Below are positions 32,080 to 39,200 of a stretch of 64,000 bases of DNA, piece by piece. The notes below the pieces were generated by a model that was not told the origin of the DNA, made no database searches, and saw only the letters and a list, made by a program, of their open reading frames with translations. The stretch is taken from positions 10,852,738-10,916,737 of the forward strand of contig NC_049997.1 in assembly GCF_000003815.2 (NCBI RefSeq), written 5' to 3'. This stretch comes from Branchiostoma floridae (lineage: Eukaryota; Chordata; Leptocardii; Amphioxiformes; Branchiostomatidae). Numbering within the stretch: the first letter of the stretch is position 1; every line of letters starts with the position of its first letter. A program made the translations under genes and the position numbers.

Positions 32080-34038
32080 ACAAACACACACACAGTGCCC
32101 CAACGGTCATAATAACACAGGTGTTTGTTTTGCCCTTAATGAGGCATACGTCTAATAAGTGTTTATTTGATAAAGAGAGAGCAAAACAAGCACCATGGCC
32201 ACGACCTTGTGGACAGATCTGGGTGAAAAAAAATAATTACATGGATGTCTGTCAGTCAATAAACACCCGAGTTCAGAAAAATAGAAAGGATCTCGATCCA
32301 GTTTTAGCTCACTGAAGAGATAGTCTTCCACTGGCCGTGACAGAGAGGACAGACACTATGTACAATATTTACAGTTTCATTGTACCGGTGAAATTCCCCT
32401 TGCTCAAGTATGATGAACAGTGGACTACGTATACGGCTTAAAACACTTTGCGGTAGCGTGAATGTCGGGAGAGCGATACATATAGTTGAATCGAACTCAC
32501 GGCTTCTAGTTCCAGAGTCAGGGCCGATAACCACTGAACTACGCACGCTACGCAGAATGAACACGTATAGACGTATGCACGTATATAAAAGGAGCCCTCG
32601 CCGGGTAGTTTCCGGACTGTTTTTCTTTTTCCTGCACTTCCGGCCGGTCGTGACCCGTACGAGGACCGTGCGGCTACCGGGCTATTTTGGAGCACGGCCG
32701 GGACCCTAGACTTTTTTTTAAACTACCAGTTAATAGATACCGTCACCTAATGAAAAGTGGACGATTTGGTCTTCTCATGAAGACTTAAAGGTTCATACAA
32801 ATCGTGAGGACACCGAGCGGTATCCTCGGCACCCGGCAGGTCCAACAGGACAACTTGGTGGCTTCAGCCTGGTCGGGGCTTCATCCGCTACGGGTACCAG
32901 TGAAATGCTTGAAGTCACATTTCCAAACCGAGGCCCAACCATGCTTTAGGAAACTAAAAACACAAAATGTATACATAGAAATAAACACAAATCATGCCAA
33001 CGTCTCTTTTTTTACGTTTTGTGTATTTTGGTGTATTTTATATAAAATTTGTCGTTCCCGAAAGCCGCCCGGTCGGGCCCCGGTCTGAAAATGTGACATT
33101 GTGGGCTTGAAACCGCAGAGGTCCCAAGCTCGATACTCCCTGTGTCCCCGCCGTTGTGCCCTCGTGTATTTTACATACGTAGCGTAAGCTACTTCACATC
33201 CCGTACTATGAACACATCACAAACGAGTATGTGCGGGAACAGGTACACCGCCTCGTTGGCCCTCAAGAACCACCGTCGTACGATTTTGATGCCATAAAAT
33301 TTTCAAACAGGCCGTGACAGAACCAACCACCGACATGGATTCAAAACAGAATTTTGTCTAGCAAGACTAATGGACTTTGCAGAGGACGCAAATTTTGTCC
33401 TCCAAAATGCCGGAAGATAGCGATCGTACGACGATCGCACGACCTATGTGACTGCGCCCTTATGCACGATCTATGTGACCGCGCTCTTACCGTGCCTCGA
33501 ACGCACTTGTCGCTCCCAAGTCGAAGAACACAGGCAGATAGAAGTGCGCGGTTATATAATCATGCCATGACCTGTTCGAGTACTTGTATTCCCCTAATAA
33601 AGAGGTTAACTAAAGGGTAACCAAAACCTAATTTAGTCCAGTGAGATAGATGAGAAAAAAAATGAGTTACCGTACCTCGAACGCGCTTGTCGCTCCCAGG
33701 TCGAAGAACACGGGTAGATAGAAGTGCGCGGTGACGGGGATCATAACGGCGTAGGTGGCACACGTCATCCAGTACATGGTCCCGTAGTTATAAATCTCAG
33801 CCGGCGCGGAGAGAACCACTATGGCTGACATGAAGGAGGCTAGGAGAGACATTGCGACGGGCGGGACAGACATCGAGCGGTTAGCTAAAAGAAACTCCTT
33901 CGTCGACTTCTGTCCGCCGCCCTTGAAGGCGTAGAAGATCCCGATACCGGCAGAGATACTCAACAGAATGACGAAGACAACGTAGTCCCATGCTGTGAAG
34001 AGCGGGTAGGCCCGAGGAGCCAGGCCTTCAGCGACCAT
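12578..34038 (-). CDS. SLC5A8-like: SMCT gene A: sodium-coupled monocarboxylate transporter with alternative first exons
   Basis: Plasma-membrane Na+ symporter of the SLC5 family, nearest in style to SLC5A8/SLC5A12, which move lactate, pyruvate, butyrate, nicotinate and similar monocarboxylates with Na+. Model: exon 1 at 33676-34038 or 31228-31590, then 13 exons from 21741-21806 to 12578-12760. Either first exon ends in phase 0 on GAG and joins TAC CTT GAG, giving A-x-E-Y-L-E-R-R-F. The sum is 1953 nt, or 650 residues, against about 610 for vertebrate SMCT1. Family marks: [13 protein letters not shown] in exon 4, QVQRYLS in exon 5, DCDPI in exon 6, [11 protein letters not shown] (sodium-site helix) across exons 7/8, and N-glycosylation sequons NET and NVT in exon 11. 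The C-terminus ends T-V-L, fitting a class I PDZ ligand. Head-to-head with gene B. Confidence 0.88.
13152..13227. repeat. (ACTC)n microsatellite in the last gene A intron
   Basis: About 19 copies of ACTC. A much longer ACTC tract lies in a different intron of gene B (49990-50340). Confidence 0.95.
13320..13374 (-). pseudogene. Duplicate of the 3' end of SMCT A exon 13
   Basis: About 55 bases repeat 13441-13495, including the exon end and its GT donor, on the other side of a CA/CG microsatellite. The duplicated codons still read [13 protein letters not shown]. Confidence 0.75.
13375..13430. repeat. (CA)n(CG)n(CA)n microsatellite
   Basis: Alternating purine-pyrimidine tract in gene A, between exon 13 and its partial duplicate; CA flanks an all-CG centre. 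Confidence 0.95.
13453..13574 (-). CDS. SLC5A8-like: SMCT A exon 13 (Cys-rich cytosolic segment)
   Basis: (G)[19 protein letters not shown] followed by four Cys, then [10 protein letters not shown]; acceptor cccag, donor gtactc. 122 nt, as in B. Confidence 0.87.
13660..13905. repeat. Compound (CA)n-rich microsatellite
   Basis: About 245 bases of interrupted CA repeats in gene A intron 12. Long open frames across it are low-complexity artefacts. Confidence 0.95.
13952..14052 (-). CDS. SLC5A8-like: SMCT A exon 12 (last helix)
   Basis: [20 protein letters not shown] then [11 protein letters not shown]; acceptor cccag, donor gtaggc. One codon shorter than B exon 12. Confidence 0.87.
14528..14742 (-). 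CDS. SLC5A8-like: SMCT A exon 11 (glycosylated loop)
   Basis: [20 protein letters not shown] then a loop with sequons NET and NVT. 215 nt, one codon longer than B exon 11. Acceptor cccag, donor gtaatg. Confidence 0.87.
14786..15124. mobile_element. Foldback element with hammerhead-like core (copy 2)
   Basis: Two arms in inverted orientation, each carrying the full core: minus strand about 14848-14884 and plus strand 15048-15083. The plus arm reads CTGAAGA (15048-15054), one extra A, GGTGAC (15056-15061), loop AGACG, GTCACC (15067-15072), GAAA (15073-15076), CGTCGGT. The centre holds a doubled GCAGCGACACCTGTCCTGCA segment. Lies in gene A intron 10. Confidence 0.78.
15236..15812. repeat. Tandem repeat, about 144-bp unit, in gene A intron 10
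   Basis: CCTGTCCTTGGTGCTGAAC recurs at about 15406 and 15551, with a diverged form at 15695 (spacing 145 and 144), each followed by TCTGTnTTACTG and TGCCACGGATAG. Two older partial copies are near 15236 and 15347. Confidence 0.75.
15829..15915 (-). CDS. SLC5A8-like: SMCT A exon 10
   Basis: [20 protein letters not shown] then MFFPWANTI; acceptor tccag, donor gtaagt. 87 nt, as in B. Confidence 0.88.
16791..16858 (-). CDS. SLC5A8-like: SMCT A exon 9
   Basis: [20 protein letters not shown] then VLQ; acceptor tctag, donor gtttgg. 68 nt, as in B. Confidence 0.86.
16893..17236. mobile_element. Foldback element in gene A intron 8
   Basis: Outer arms (ACTCAGAGTAACCTGGAATC near 16893; GATTCCAGGTTACACTCAGA near 17213) and an inner pair around CACCCGGTAGGA / TCCTACCGGGTG are inverted. 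The open frame across it is not a gene. Confidence 0.65.
17446..17669. mobile_element. Foldback MITE, TAGTTCACCTTTATCC family (copy 2)
   Basis: Inverted arms GTAACACTAGTTCACCTTTA and CAACGGATA...AAAGGTGAACTAGCGTTAC, about 224 bp, in gene A intron 8. Confidence 0.8.
17701..17813 (-). CDS. SLC5A8-like: SMCT A exon 8 (sodium-site helix)
   Basis: Begins (S)[17 protein letters not shown]; the S-S-x-x-N-S-L run is the conserved sodium-site region of SLC5 proteins. Acceptor ttccag, donor gtaagg. Confidence 0.88.
18475..18563 (-). CDS. SLC5A8-like: SMCT A exon 7
   Basis: [20 protein letters not shown] then VSSVFAGAL; acceptor ttcag, donor gttagt. 89 nt, as in B. Confidence 0.87.
19156..19285 (-). 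CDS. SLC5A8-like: SMCT A exon 6
   Basis: [15 protein letters not shown] then [15 protein letters not shown]; one helix and the loop after it. Acceptor ttccag, donor gtgagg. 130 nt, as in B. Confidence 0.87.
19351..19560. mobile_element. Half copy of the 3793-4136 MITE
   Basis: Starts GAAGGGCACAACCCGCCTTA and shares the TTTGGGATCCGTAAGTG and AATCCGACGGATTTTGGAGC segments in antisense order with 3793-4136, but lacks the far terminus. Confidence 0.65.
19801..19941 (-). CDS. SLC5A8-like: SMCT A exon 5
   Basis: F-D-P-D-P-R-V-R-H to S-R-A-Q, with [12 protein letters not shown]; acceptor cccag, donor gtgagt. 141 nt, as in B. Confidence 0.87.
20178..20384. mobile_element. Foldback MITE, TAGTTCACCTTTATCC family (copy 3, right end eroded)
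   Basis: Left arm TTAGTTCACCTTTATCCGCG is intact; the right arm has decayed at GGTTAATTGCAAACTAGAGT. In gene A intron 4. Confidence 0.7.
20406..20560 (-). CDS. SLC5A8-like: SMCT A exon 4 (SSF signature)
   Basis: 51 codons plus two bases, starting [20 protein letters not shown], the solute:sodium symporter signature region. Acceptor ctccag, donor gtaagg. Identical length to B exon 4. Confidence 0.88.
20641..20724 (-). pseudogene. Partial duplicate of SMCT A exon 4
   Basis: 84 bases with their own acceptor (cgcag) repeat the 5' half of exon 4 almost exactly, then diverge after the I-Q-G region with no donor seen. It lies 5' of the intact exon in transcript order. Use would probably break the protein. 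Confidence 0.75.
20803..20926. mobile_element. Short TIR element in gene A intron 3
   Basis: Termini TAGGCGTTTTTATCGGGCTC and GAGCCCGATAAAAACACCTA are inverted repeats, followed inward by TTTTGTGCCGTT / AACGGCACAAAA. A related diverged element lies near 43412-43592. Confidence 0.75.
21131..21178. mobile_element. Right end of a TAGTTCACCTTTATCC-family MITE
   Basis: CAACGGATATAGGTTACCCC followed by GCGGATAAAGGTGAACTAG, directly next to the exon 3 donor of gene A. Confidence 0.6.
21190..21309 (-). CDS. SLC5A8-like: SMCT A exon 3 (fused)
   Basis: 40 codons starting [15 protein letters not shown]. It corresponds to B exons 3a plus 3b: gene A has no intron at the codon (Val in A-V-T-G) where B is interrupted. 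Confidence 0.87.
21741..21806 (-). CDS. SLC5A8-like: SMCT A exon 2
   Basis: 22 codons, [18 protein letters not shown] then ICQM; acceptor tgtag, donor gtgagt. Same length and phase as B exon 2. Confidence 0.87.
22007..23005 (+). mobile_element. 5'-truncated LINE with 14-bp target-site duplication
   Basis: C-terminal part of a non-LTR retrotransposon ORF2. The frame reads [20 protein letters not shown], then [19 protein letters not shown] (a Cys/His knuckle of the zf-RVT type), one in-frame TAA at 22329-22331, and continues to the natural stop near 22625. The element ends in an A-rich tail (22981-23005). AAAAGAATGCTGCA at 21993-22006 is repeated exactly at 23006-23019, the target-site duplication. 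Style is L1/Tx1-like. It lies in gene A intron 1 on the opposite strand to the gene. Confidence 0.85.
23152..23322. mobile_element. Pogo/Tigger-like MITE with TA target duplication
   Basis: 171 bp flanked by TA. Left end CAGTAGAAGCCGGATAATCG and right end ATTAACTGGCTTCTACTG are imperfect inverted repeats with the CAGT...ACTG termini usual for pogo-class elements. No transposase. A similar left end occurs near 19745. Confidence 0.8.
24130..24180. repeat. (GA)n microsatellite
   Basis: About 50 bases of GA repeat in gene A intron 1, with related shorter GA tracts nearby. Confidence 0.95.
24643..24743. repeat. (CT)n microsatellite
   Basis: About 100 bases of CT repeat, nearly pure at its right end, in gene A intron 1. 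Confidence 0.95.
24938..25124. mobile_element. Foldback element with CTCCAAGCA termini
   Basis: Left CTCTCCAAGCAAAGTCTCGG and right GAACATCTGCTTGGAGAG are inverted, with CTCCGG / CCGGAG and ACGCGTTTTG / CAAAACGC just inside. It shares ends with the 9-bp-duplication MITEs but no clear duplication is seen here. Confidence 0.6.
25311..25381 (+). tRNA. tRNA-Gly(CCC)
   Basis: Full cloverleaf: acceptor stem GCGCCGC/GCGGCGC, D arm TGGTGTAGTGGTATCA (A box), anticodon stem CAAGA/TCTTG with loop TTCCCAT (anticodon CCC), and T arm GGGTTCGATTCCC (B box). CCA is not encoded, as expected in animals. The T-rich run from 25384 is a plausible Pol III terminator. It sits in gene A intron 1, opposite strand. 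No base mismatch in any stem, so it looks functional rather than SINE-derived. Confidence 0.96.
25838..25896. repeat. Two overlapping palindromes
   Basis: 25838-25875 has perfect 15-bp arms (GATTTGCATCGACAC and its complement) around an 8-base spacer. 25873-25896 has 11-bp arms (ATCGACACCGG) around TG. They share the junction GATGCAAATCGAC. Confidence 0.85.
26818..27060. mobile_element. tRNA-derived SINE
   Basis: A-box-like TGGTGTAACTGGTAGAGCG and B-box-like AGTTCGATTTC, then a non-tRNA body with TGTGTCCTTGGGAAAGGCAC and CAGGTGTAAAAATGGGTACC. Body fragments recur near 29030, 33150, 50800 and 51345. Confidence 0.7.
27188..27287. other. Assembly gap (100 N)
   Basis: Exactly 100 N; the round length suggests a placeholder rather than a measured size. 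Confidence 0.99.
27288..28550. other. Gene A intron 1 stretch with no recognised feature
   Basis: Ordinary AT-rich sequence between an assembly gap and the first-exon relic. No long frame, tRNA or clear inverted repeat found by eye. Confidence 0.5.
28684..28790 (-). pseudogene. Relic of an SMCT A first exon (3' end plus intron flank)
   Basis: On the minus strand it reads [14 protein letters not shown], matching the exon 1 C-terminus, followed by the flanking GACGCTAGAGTAG intron sequence also found beside variant 1b. The splice junction is damaged (Y-S instead of Y-E) and the upstream exon part is missing. Confidence 0.65.
28870..28969. other. Assembly gap (100 N) where a first-exon copy would be expected
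   Basis: The left flank (28834-28869, CCAATATAGGACGCTAGAGT) is the same sequence that directly precedes, in plus orientation, the variant 1b exon at 31190-31211. Confidence 0.95.
30349..30518. mobile_element. TIR MITE with TA target duplication (copy 1)
   Basis: TA-CCCCCCTCACATTAGGCGA on the left and TCGCCTAATATAAGGGGGG-TA on the right, with inner arms ATCGATCGGACGACGAGTC / GACTCGTCGTCCGATCGAT. No coding capacity. Same family as 35225-35458. Confidence 0.8.
30774..30902. mobile_element. Foldback MITE, CTCCAAGCAGA family, perfect 9-bp target duplication
   Basis: 129 bp starting TAATCTCCAAGCAGATCC and ending GGATCTGCTTGGAGATTA. AAGATCTGG flanks it on both sides (30765-30773 and 30903-30911). 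Confidence 0.88.
31046..31145. other. Assembly gap (100 N)
   Basis: 100 N in the duplicated region 3' of first exon 1b of gene A. Confidence 0.99.
31228..31590 (-). CDS. SLC5A8-like: SMCT A first exon, variant 1b (TM1-TM3)
   Basis: Starts [14 protein letters not shown], 121 codons to GAG, donor gtacag. It is closest to the shared exon 2 of the two complete first exons. An assembly gap lies just downstream (31046-31145). Confidence 0.85.
31987..32095. repeat. (CG)n(CA)n microsatellite
   Basis: Short CG run followed by about 100 bases of CA repeat between first exons 1a and 1b. Confidence 0.95.
32918..33098. mobile_element. Foldback MITE, GTCACATTTCCAAACCG family (copy 1)
   Basis: Left GTCACATTTCCAAACCGAGG and right CCGGTCTGAAAATGTGAC are imperfect inverted repeats. 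A second copy is at 34772-34936. Confidence 0.7.
33273..33490. mobile_element. Foldback MITE, CGATCGTACGACGATCGCAC family, left end truncated
   Basis: Arms around CGTCGTACGAT / ATCGTACGACG, ending GACCTATGTGACTGCGCCC at 33462. The right terminus is repeated in part (ATGCACGATCTATGTGACCG) before a first-exon relic. Other copies: 48609-48818 and 58733-58947; fragment near 10790. Confidence 0.7.
33487..33552 (-). pseudogene. Relic of an SMCT A first exon (3' end only)
   Basis: About 66 bases nearly identical to the 3' end of variant 1a (33668-33733), including the splice junction region, but with no upstream part of the exon. It abuts the right end of a foldback MITE (33273-33462), which may mark the breakpoint. 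Confidence 0.7.
33676..34038 (-). CDS. SLC5A8-like: SMCT A first exon, variant 1a (TM1-TM3)
   Basis: Starts [14 protein letters not shown], 121 codons to GAG, donor gtacgg. By hand alignment about 79% identical to variant 1b, with most changes in TM2-TM3 and few in TM1 and [12 protein letters not shown]. Intact frame, Met in the shared context AAGATGG, and intact donor argue against a pseudo-exon. Confidence 0.82.
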
Positions 34039-34771
34039 CTTAAGTCCTGAGTGTCTTCAGATTTGTGTCCACTTTATGTAAGACGGACGTCCTTTTCTTA
34101 GACGGACCAAGACGTTATGTAAGTTTCAAGAACGCGTCACGCGGGAAGAGAAATCACTTTATAACGTCGTTACGTCACACAGGATAAGGCTCAAAGTGCA
34201 AACCAATTGTTGTTGTTGTTGTTGTTGTTTTCTTCATTTTTTTTCATAAAAATCAACAGAATTGTTTCCAACATGCGAACTGTGTTAAAAATTCCGTTAA
34301 ATGTTTAAATAAATCTTGGGCATTTGTACAAAAGAACCTAACAGATTCAGGAGTGACCAGGTATGTTTGGTCCAGTTGTTTGAGGATCGAGAGACCCATG
34401 CCATCCAAGTCGTATTTCTCGTTAATGGATAACCAAGGTAAAATGAGAGATACGATAGACTCTTGGTTGTAGGTCGTCAGTGTCCTACAGGTCGTGTTTT
34501 CGTAAAGAGGAGCCGGGGGGGGGGGGGGGGGGCAAGGTCTCCTCTGAACAAGATATAGGAAAATATATCAAAGAAGGTTTGGATATTAGAAACTCCTCAA
34601 CTGATTGTAAAAGCTTCCAATGATTGTAAGAAGCTTATCCCATACTACAACTCCGGTATTAGTTAGTTAAGCTATGGAACTGTAGTTATGTAGATGCCAT
34701 ACTTTGTACCTCATACAATTGTTGTGCAATAAAGTTATATGTAACTTTGAGGGGGTCTCTTACTTATGCCT

Positions 34772-34936
34772 AGGTCACATTTCCAAACCGGCGCCTGACC
34801 GGGCAGCTTTAAGAAACGAAATGTAAGACATCAAAATGTACATGACGCAAAAAGGAGTGGTGTGCATGATTTGTGACATTTTAATTCTTCGTTCCTAAAA
34901 TAGAACAGCCCGACCTGGCTCCGGTTTAGAAATGTG
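34772..34936. mobile_element. Foldback MITE, GTCACATTTCCAAACCG family (copy 2)
   Basis: Left GGTCACATTTCCAAACCGGC and right CCGGTTTAGAAATGTGACC are inverted repeats. Confidence 0.75.
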
Positions 34937-35189
34937 ACCCTTGCACGAAGCTACGGTACGTTGAGCCATTTGACAGAGCTCTGGTGTCATCAATAGGAAA
35001 TTACAAACTTTTTACGCTCTTGGTTGCATTTTGATGTTTTTTTAGTCATACTGGTACGCATGCACGCACGCACACACGCACAGGCACACACGTAGACATA
35101 CACACAGACATTGACACGCATACACAGGTACACAGGTACACACAAACAAACTTAGTTCTGATCAGAATACCAGACTGGAGGAATTTAAA

Positions 35190-35564
35190 ATGCGCGCAAT
35201 CTGAGTCTACATGTACGTGTCATTATACCCCTGTCACATTATGCACTATCTTCGGGCGTATCGATGGAAGATCGTCCATATTTAAGACTGACAGAGGGTT
35301 GCGCTTATTTTTCACCTGAAAACCGTCCCTGACACATATAAGCCATACTTGTACCTTGTAGAATTGTTATACAACGAAGTTATCACTATAAGCGTTGCTC
35401 GGGCGATTGCCGCAGACTCGTCGTCCGATCGATTTTCGCGTAATGTGACAGGGGTATTAAGAAGCAGTTAGACGAGCCTGATACACCAGCAGTCGGACAA
35501 TCAGACTACTGCTTAATCCCGTCTAACCACTTCATAATGACACGTACACTCAGATTACGCGCTG
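35190..35564. mobile_element. Outer foldback element split by a nested MITE
   Basis: Left arm GCGCGCAATCTGAG...GTGTCATTA and right arm TAATGACAC...CTCAGATTACGCGC are inverted. When 35225-35458 is skipped the arms extend further (AAGCAGTTAGACG / CGTCTAACCACTT), so the inner element inserted later. Confidence 0.75.
35225..35458. mobile_element. TIR MITE with TA target duplication (copy 2, nested)
   Basis: TA-CCCCTGTCACATTA on the left and TAATGTGACAGGGG-TA on the right, with a CGCAGACTCGTCGTCCGATC arm. Same family as 30349-30518. Confidence 0.82.
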
Positions 35565-35860
35565 TTTAAAACCCTTCATTTCCTCCTCTCCTACGTGTAG
35601 GTTTTCCTGCCGTGTTTGCAAAAAGAAGTCTACTTCAATATCGACGGACTACAAAGCACAGGTGTGGACTCACTATGTCGCACTGAGGGGGGCTGAAAAC
35701 TCCTAAAACTGAGCAGGCAGGAGTTTTCTGTGCCCCCCAAGAGCGTCTGTGCCGCAGCACCTCTCAGAGTTAGTCTTGTAGATCAGTTCCTTCAAGTCTC
35801 TCTGGACTGCGACCTTGCTAACCTAAGGACTAAGACCGTGGCCACCAAGAAGTCCTCAAG

Positions 35861-36223
35861 ATGGCGAACCCAGGCTTCGCTCCCCGGCACATCGCCCTAT
35901 TCTCTGCCGCAGACTATGCCGTGTTTATTGTCATGCTCGTGATTTCCGCGGCTATCGGGGTCTTCTTCGCCTTCGCCGGCGGTCGACAGACTTCCACCCG
36001 AGAGTTCCTCCTGGCGGACGGAAAGATGAGCATATTCCCCGTCGCCATGTCGCTGTTAGCCAGCTTTACGTCCGCTATAACCATTCTAGGAATGCCTGCG
36101 GAGATCTACATGCACGGGACGATGTTTGCCATGATCGGGCTGTCTTTCGCACTGATGAGTTTGGTAACTGCATACATCTACATGCCTGTGTTCTACTACC
36201 TGGGTGTCACAAGTGCTTATGAG
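35861..36223 (+). CDS. SLC5A8-like: SMCT B first exon, variant 1x (TM1-TM3)
   Basis: Starts [14 protein letters not shown], 121 codons to GAG, donor gtgagt. About 63% identical to variant 1y by hand count, with VAMSLLASF and TSAYE unchanged. Start context CAAGATGG matches the other first exons. Confidence 0.83.
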
Positions 36224-39200
36224 GTGAGTAAATACTGTTATTAATTGTCTTCGCCAAGTTGGTTATTTTTTCGCGCGTGTGTGTGTCTGTCTGTGTGTGT
36301 CTCTTTGTGTATGTGTGTCTGTCTGTGTGTGAGTGTATGTATGTATGTATGTGTGTATGTGTGTGTGTGTGCGTGTGTGTGTATGTGTGAGTCTGTGTGT
36401 GAGTGTATAATTTATGTGTATGTGTGTGTGTATGTGTGAGTCTGTGTGTATTTGTGTGTGTGTGTGTGTGTGCGTTTGTGTGTCTGTGTGCCTGTGTGTG
36501 AGTGTGTTTCTTTCTTTCTCTTTGTTTCTGTTTCTGTGTGTGTGTGTGTTTGTGTCTGTGTATGTACGCGTGTGTGTCTGTGTGTCTGTGAACAGCATGA
36601 CTCATGACACCTTTGTCGATGGATCTCTATACTGTTTTGTATGTTGGAGACTGCTTGCCGGTATGATATTGCTGCCCCTTAGTGTATAGATTTAATAATG
36701 TACTTTAGTCTATACCACTGATCACCATTAGCTAAGACGAAGAATAGTCAGAGGAACTAGCGTTATATATATTATAATGTTCGATATACTGCCATGCGGC
36801 CATTCCTGTCCTATCTTTCTGTCCCGGTAAAAGATACATGCACGGGCGCAAAATGGCACAACACTAGTGACATCTATCTGTCTGCTTTGGAATTGCATTA
36901 AAACTTCGGTACGCCGCATTGCCGTGATTTTGCATGATAAAGGTGAACATACACGTTACATGCTAACGCTACCAGGGTCAAAGTCAAAGTCAAGGCTGTG
37001 CAGTTGGCTCGGCCCCTATATATAGCCCCATAGACCCATAGCAGACTCCACATAAACGATTATTATAATTATAATTATTACCTGCATGTATGCAGGTATG
37101 GTTTTGATGCTGGTGGAAACTTTTCGGTAGCCGGGGATGTAGGGCGCTGTATCTCGTGAACGGATGGTGCGAGCACGACGATTTTTGGTACGTGGGTTGG
37201 GGGTGGTAGCCTGACACTCAGGTGTGATTTTGGGCCTCCTGGCGCTTGACCTTGACATTGAAGGTGGCATTTTTTGTGTTTTTGGGGCACTTTTGGCGCT
37301 GTGTGTCCTGAACGATACGCGCGATTGCGACGATTTTTGGTGCATGGGTGGGGGGTTGTTGCCTGTTGCCTAGGATTGACTTTGGGCCTTGTCGCGTTTG
37401 AACTTGACCCGGCAGGTCGAATTTTGTGTCCGGGAGGGGTGTTTCCGGAGTTATATCTTCTGAACGGCTGGTGCTGGCGCGATGATATTTGGCACATGTG
37501 TCGGCGGTGGCTGAATAATGCTCAATTTTGATTTTGGCGCCCTTGGTGCTTGAACTTGACATTTTAGGTTACCTTTTGTGCGGGCACGGGGCGTGCGCTG
37601 TATCTCCGGAACGCAAGGTGCCATTGTGTTGCCATTTGGTACGTGAGTTGTTTGTGGTGTCCTGGTGGTCAGGTTTGATTTTGGGCCTCCTAGTGCTTGA
37701 ACTTGATACTGTATAGGTTGACCCTGTTTTAGTGTGGTTGGGGCATCCTCCCAATATCTGCTTGGTTTTAAAAACAGATTATGGTTGGGTGTAGAACCAT
37801 CATCTGGCCTGGGCCACCTTCAATGTATCAGGTTACTTAGTGGCACTGACAGTTTGCCAGATGACGGGAGTGTGCCAGATTATATATATCTGTTGGTCAG
37901 GTATAATTGGAGTTTGCTTATTACTCTTTGTGGTGTTTCTAGAGCTGTATAGTACTGAGTTTTAAGTTCCGGTACAAGTTCCTTTACCCTGTTGGCAATC
38001 ATGGTTGAACTTGAACTTAAACAGAAGAAGATGCAATTTTCTAATGTGGAGGAGAACTGTATAGAGTGTGGGCATAAGAGAAAGGTATGTGTATGATTTG
38101 TCCTGTGTTTCTTTTTGTTTCTTTGGTAATGCCATTTCCATACTGTATACAGGTAATTTGTTGTTTTGGGCTAGTCATATTCGCTTGGTTTTTGGGCCTG
38201 CTTAATCTATGGTACAGGCAGGGTTAAGTGGTGGAGGCTTAGCTTTGTTCTGTTTTAAATTCAGTATCGTTTGTTGCATTTTGTCGCGGCAAATATATGA
38301 TGAAATTCCCCTTCTAAGCAACTGCTCATTGGTTTGCGGGGATGTTTGCTGGGTGTTTGCTCTGACTACAACAGCTTCTGAACTTTTCAAAGCTTCCATT
38401 GCTAGCAGCTTGCCATCTATAAATGGGATTGACAAGGACATTTTTCATAGTAAATTGTGCTGTTAAATTTGGCTTAGATACTACAGGAGATTTAGGTTTG
38501 GGTTGGATGGATTGAATGAAAATATCATACCACCCTGGGGACTAACTGTTGCTGCTGCATGGGGGCTACCACTATTCATATTGTCTAATGTCTATGGAAC
38601 TACAGATAAAAGTATCATTGGTCAAATTATGCGAGTAACATTCCGATGTCAAGTGAATAACACCCCAGAAATAAATCTTTAATGAATATCATTGGAAGAA
38701 CACAAACCAAGGAGACTTAGCAGCTGCATTAGGTCAGTACATTGAAATAGGAAGATATTAGTATATCATGTGACAGAGTAACTACATGTGCATGGGCCAT
38801 TTGAGACAAAAAAAGGTAGCGTCTCAACAACTTCAAAGTACTGTGGTTGGTTACATACTTAAGAAATCCAAAATAAGTAATGTTCATCCATGTCCAAACT
38901 TACAAATTCAGAAAATGGAATTTCAGAGTCAGACTTTTGCATGGTGCACAACCAACACGGTAAAAAGCTCATTTTTCCAACCACGTACCACAGACAAAAA
39001 GGCAAAAATACACAATAGGTCTACAGAAACCCAATACATTTCATGCAGGCCTGAGGTCTACGAACTCTTGTTGTAATTTTTCTTGAGTATGGAATTTTTC
39101 ATCAGCGCGGGCTCTATTGGCCGGTATGGAAAAGGTGGTTGCCATAAAACCGCGACCGAAATCAAATAACAGCAGACTCTGGAGTCTTGTCTTGTTATTT

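Larger units (their letters stand above)
34039..35860. promoter_or_regulatory. Head-to-head intergenic region between SMCT A and SMCT B
   Basis: 1.8 kb separates the Met codons of first exons 1a (minus) and 1x (plus), so promoters for both genes probably lie here. No convincing TATA box or shared motif was identified. The region also holds a (TTG)n tract (34205-34230), a poly-G run (34509-34532), a MITE (34772-34936) and a nested MITE pair (35190-35564). Confidence 0.45.

Noticed and set aside
31219..34038. Treating the duplicate first exons as uncollapsed haplotypes
   Set aside because: The pairs are only about 79% (A) and 63% (B) identical in protein by hand count, far beyond allelic divergence, and lie in order on one contig with different flanks.
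36207..36605. His/Thr-rich and Cys/Val-rich frames after first exon 1x
   Set aside because: Low-complexity translation of a (TG)n repeat on both strands.
37078..37562. Overlapping minus-strand frames of 114-139 codons inside the transposon
   Set aside because: They cross the diverged subrepeats in several frames at once and recur only because the element is duplicated; the plus-strand spliced frame fits the between-copy differences better.
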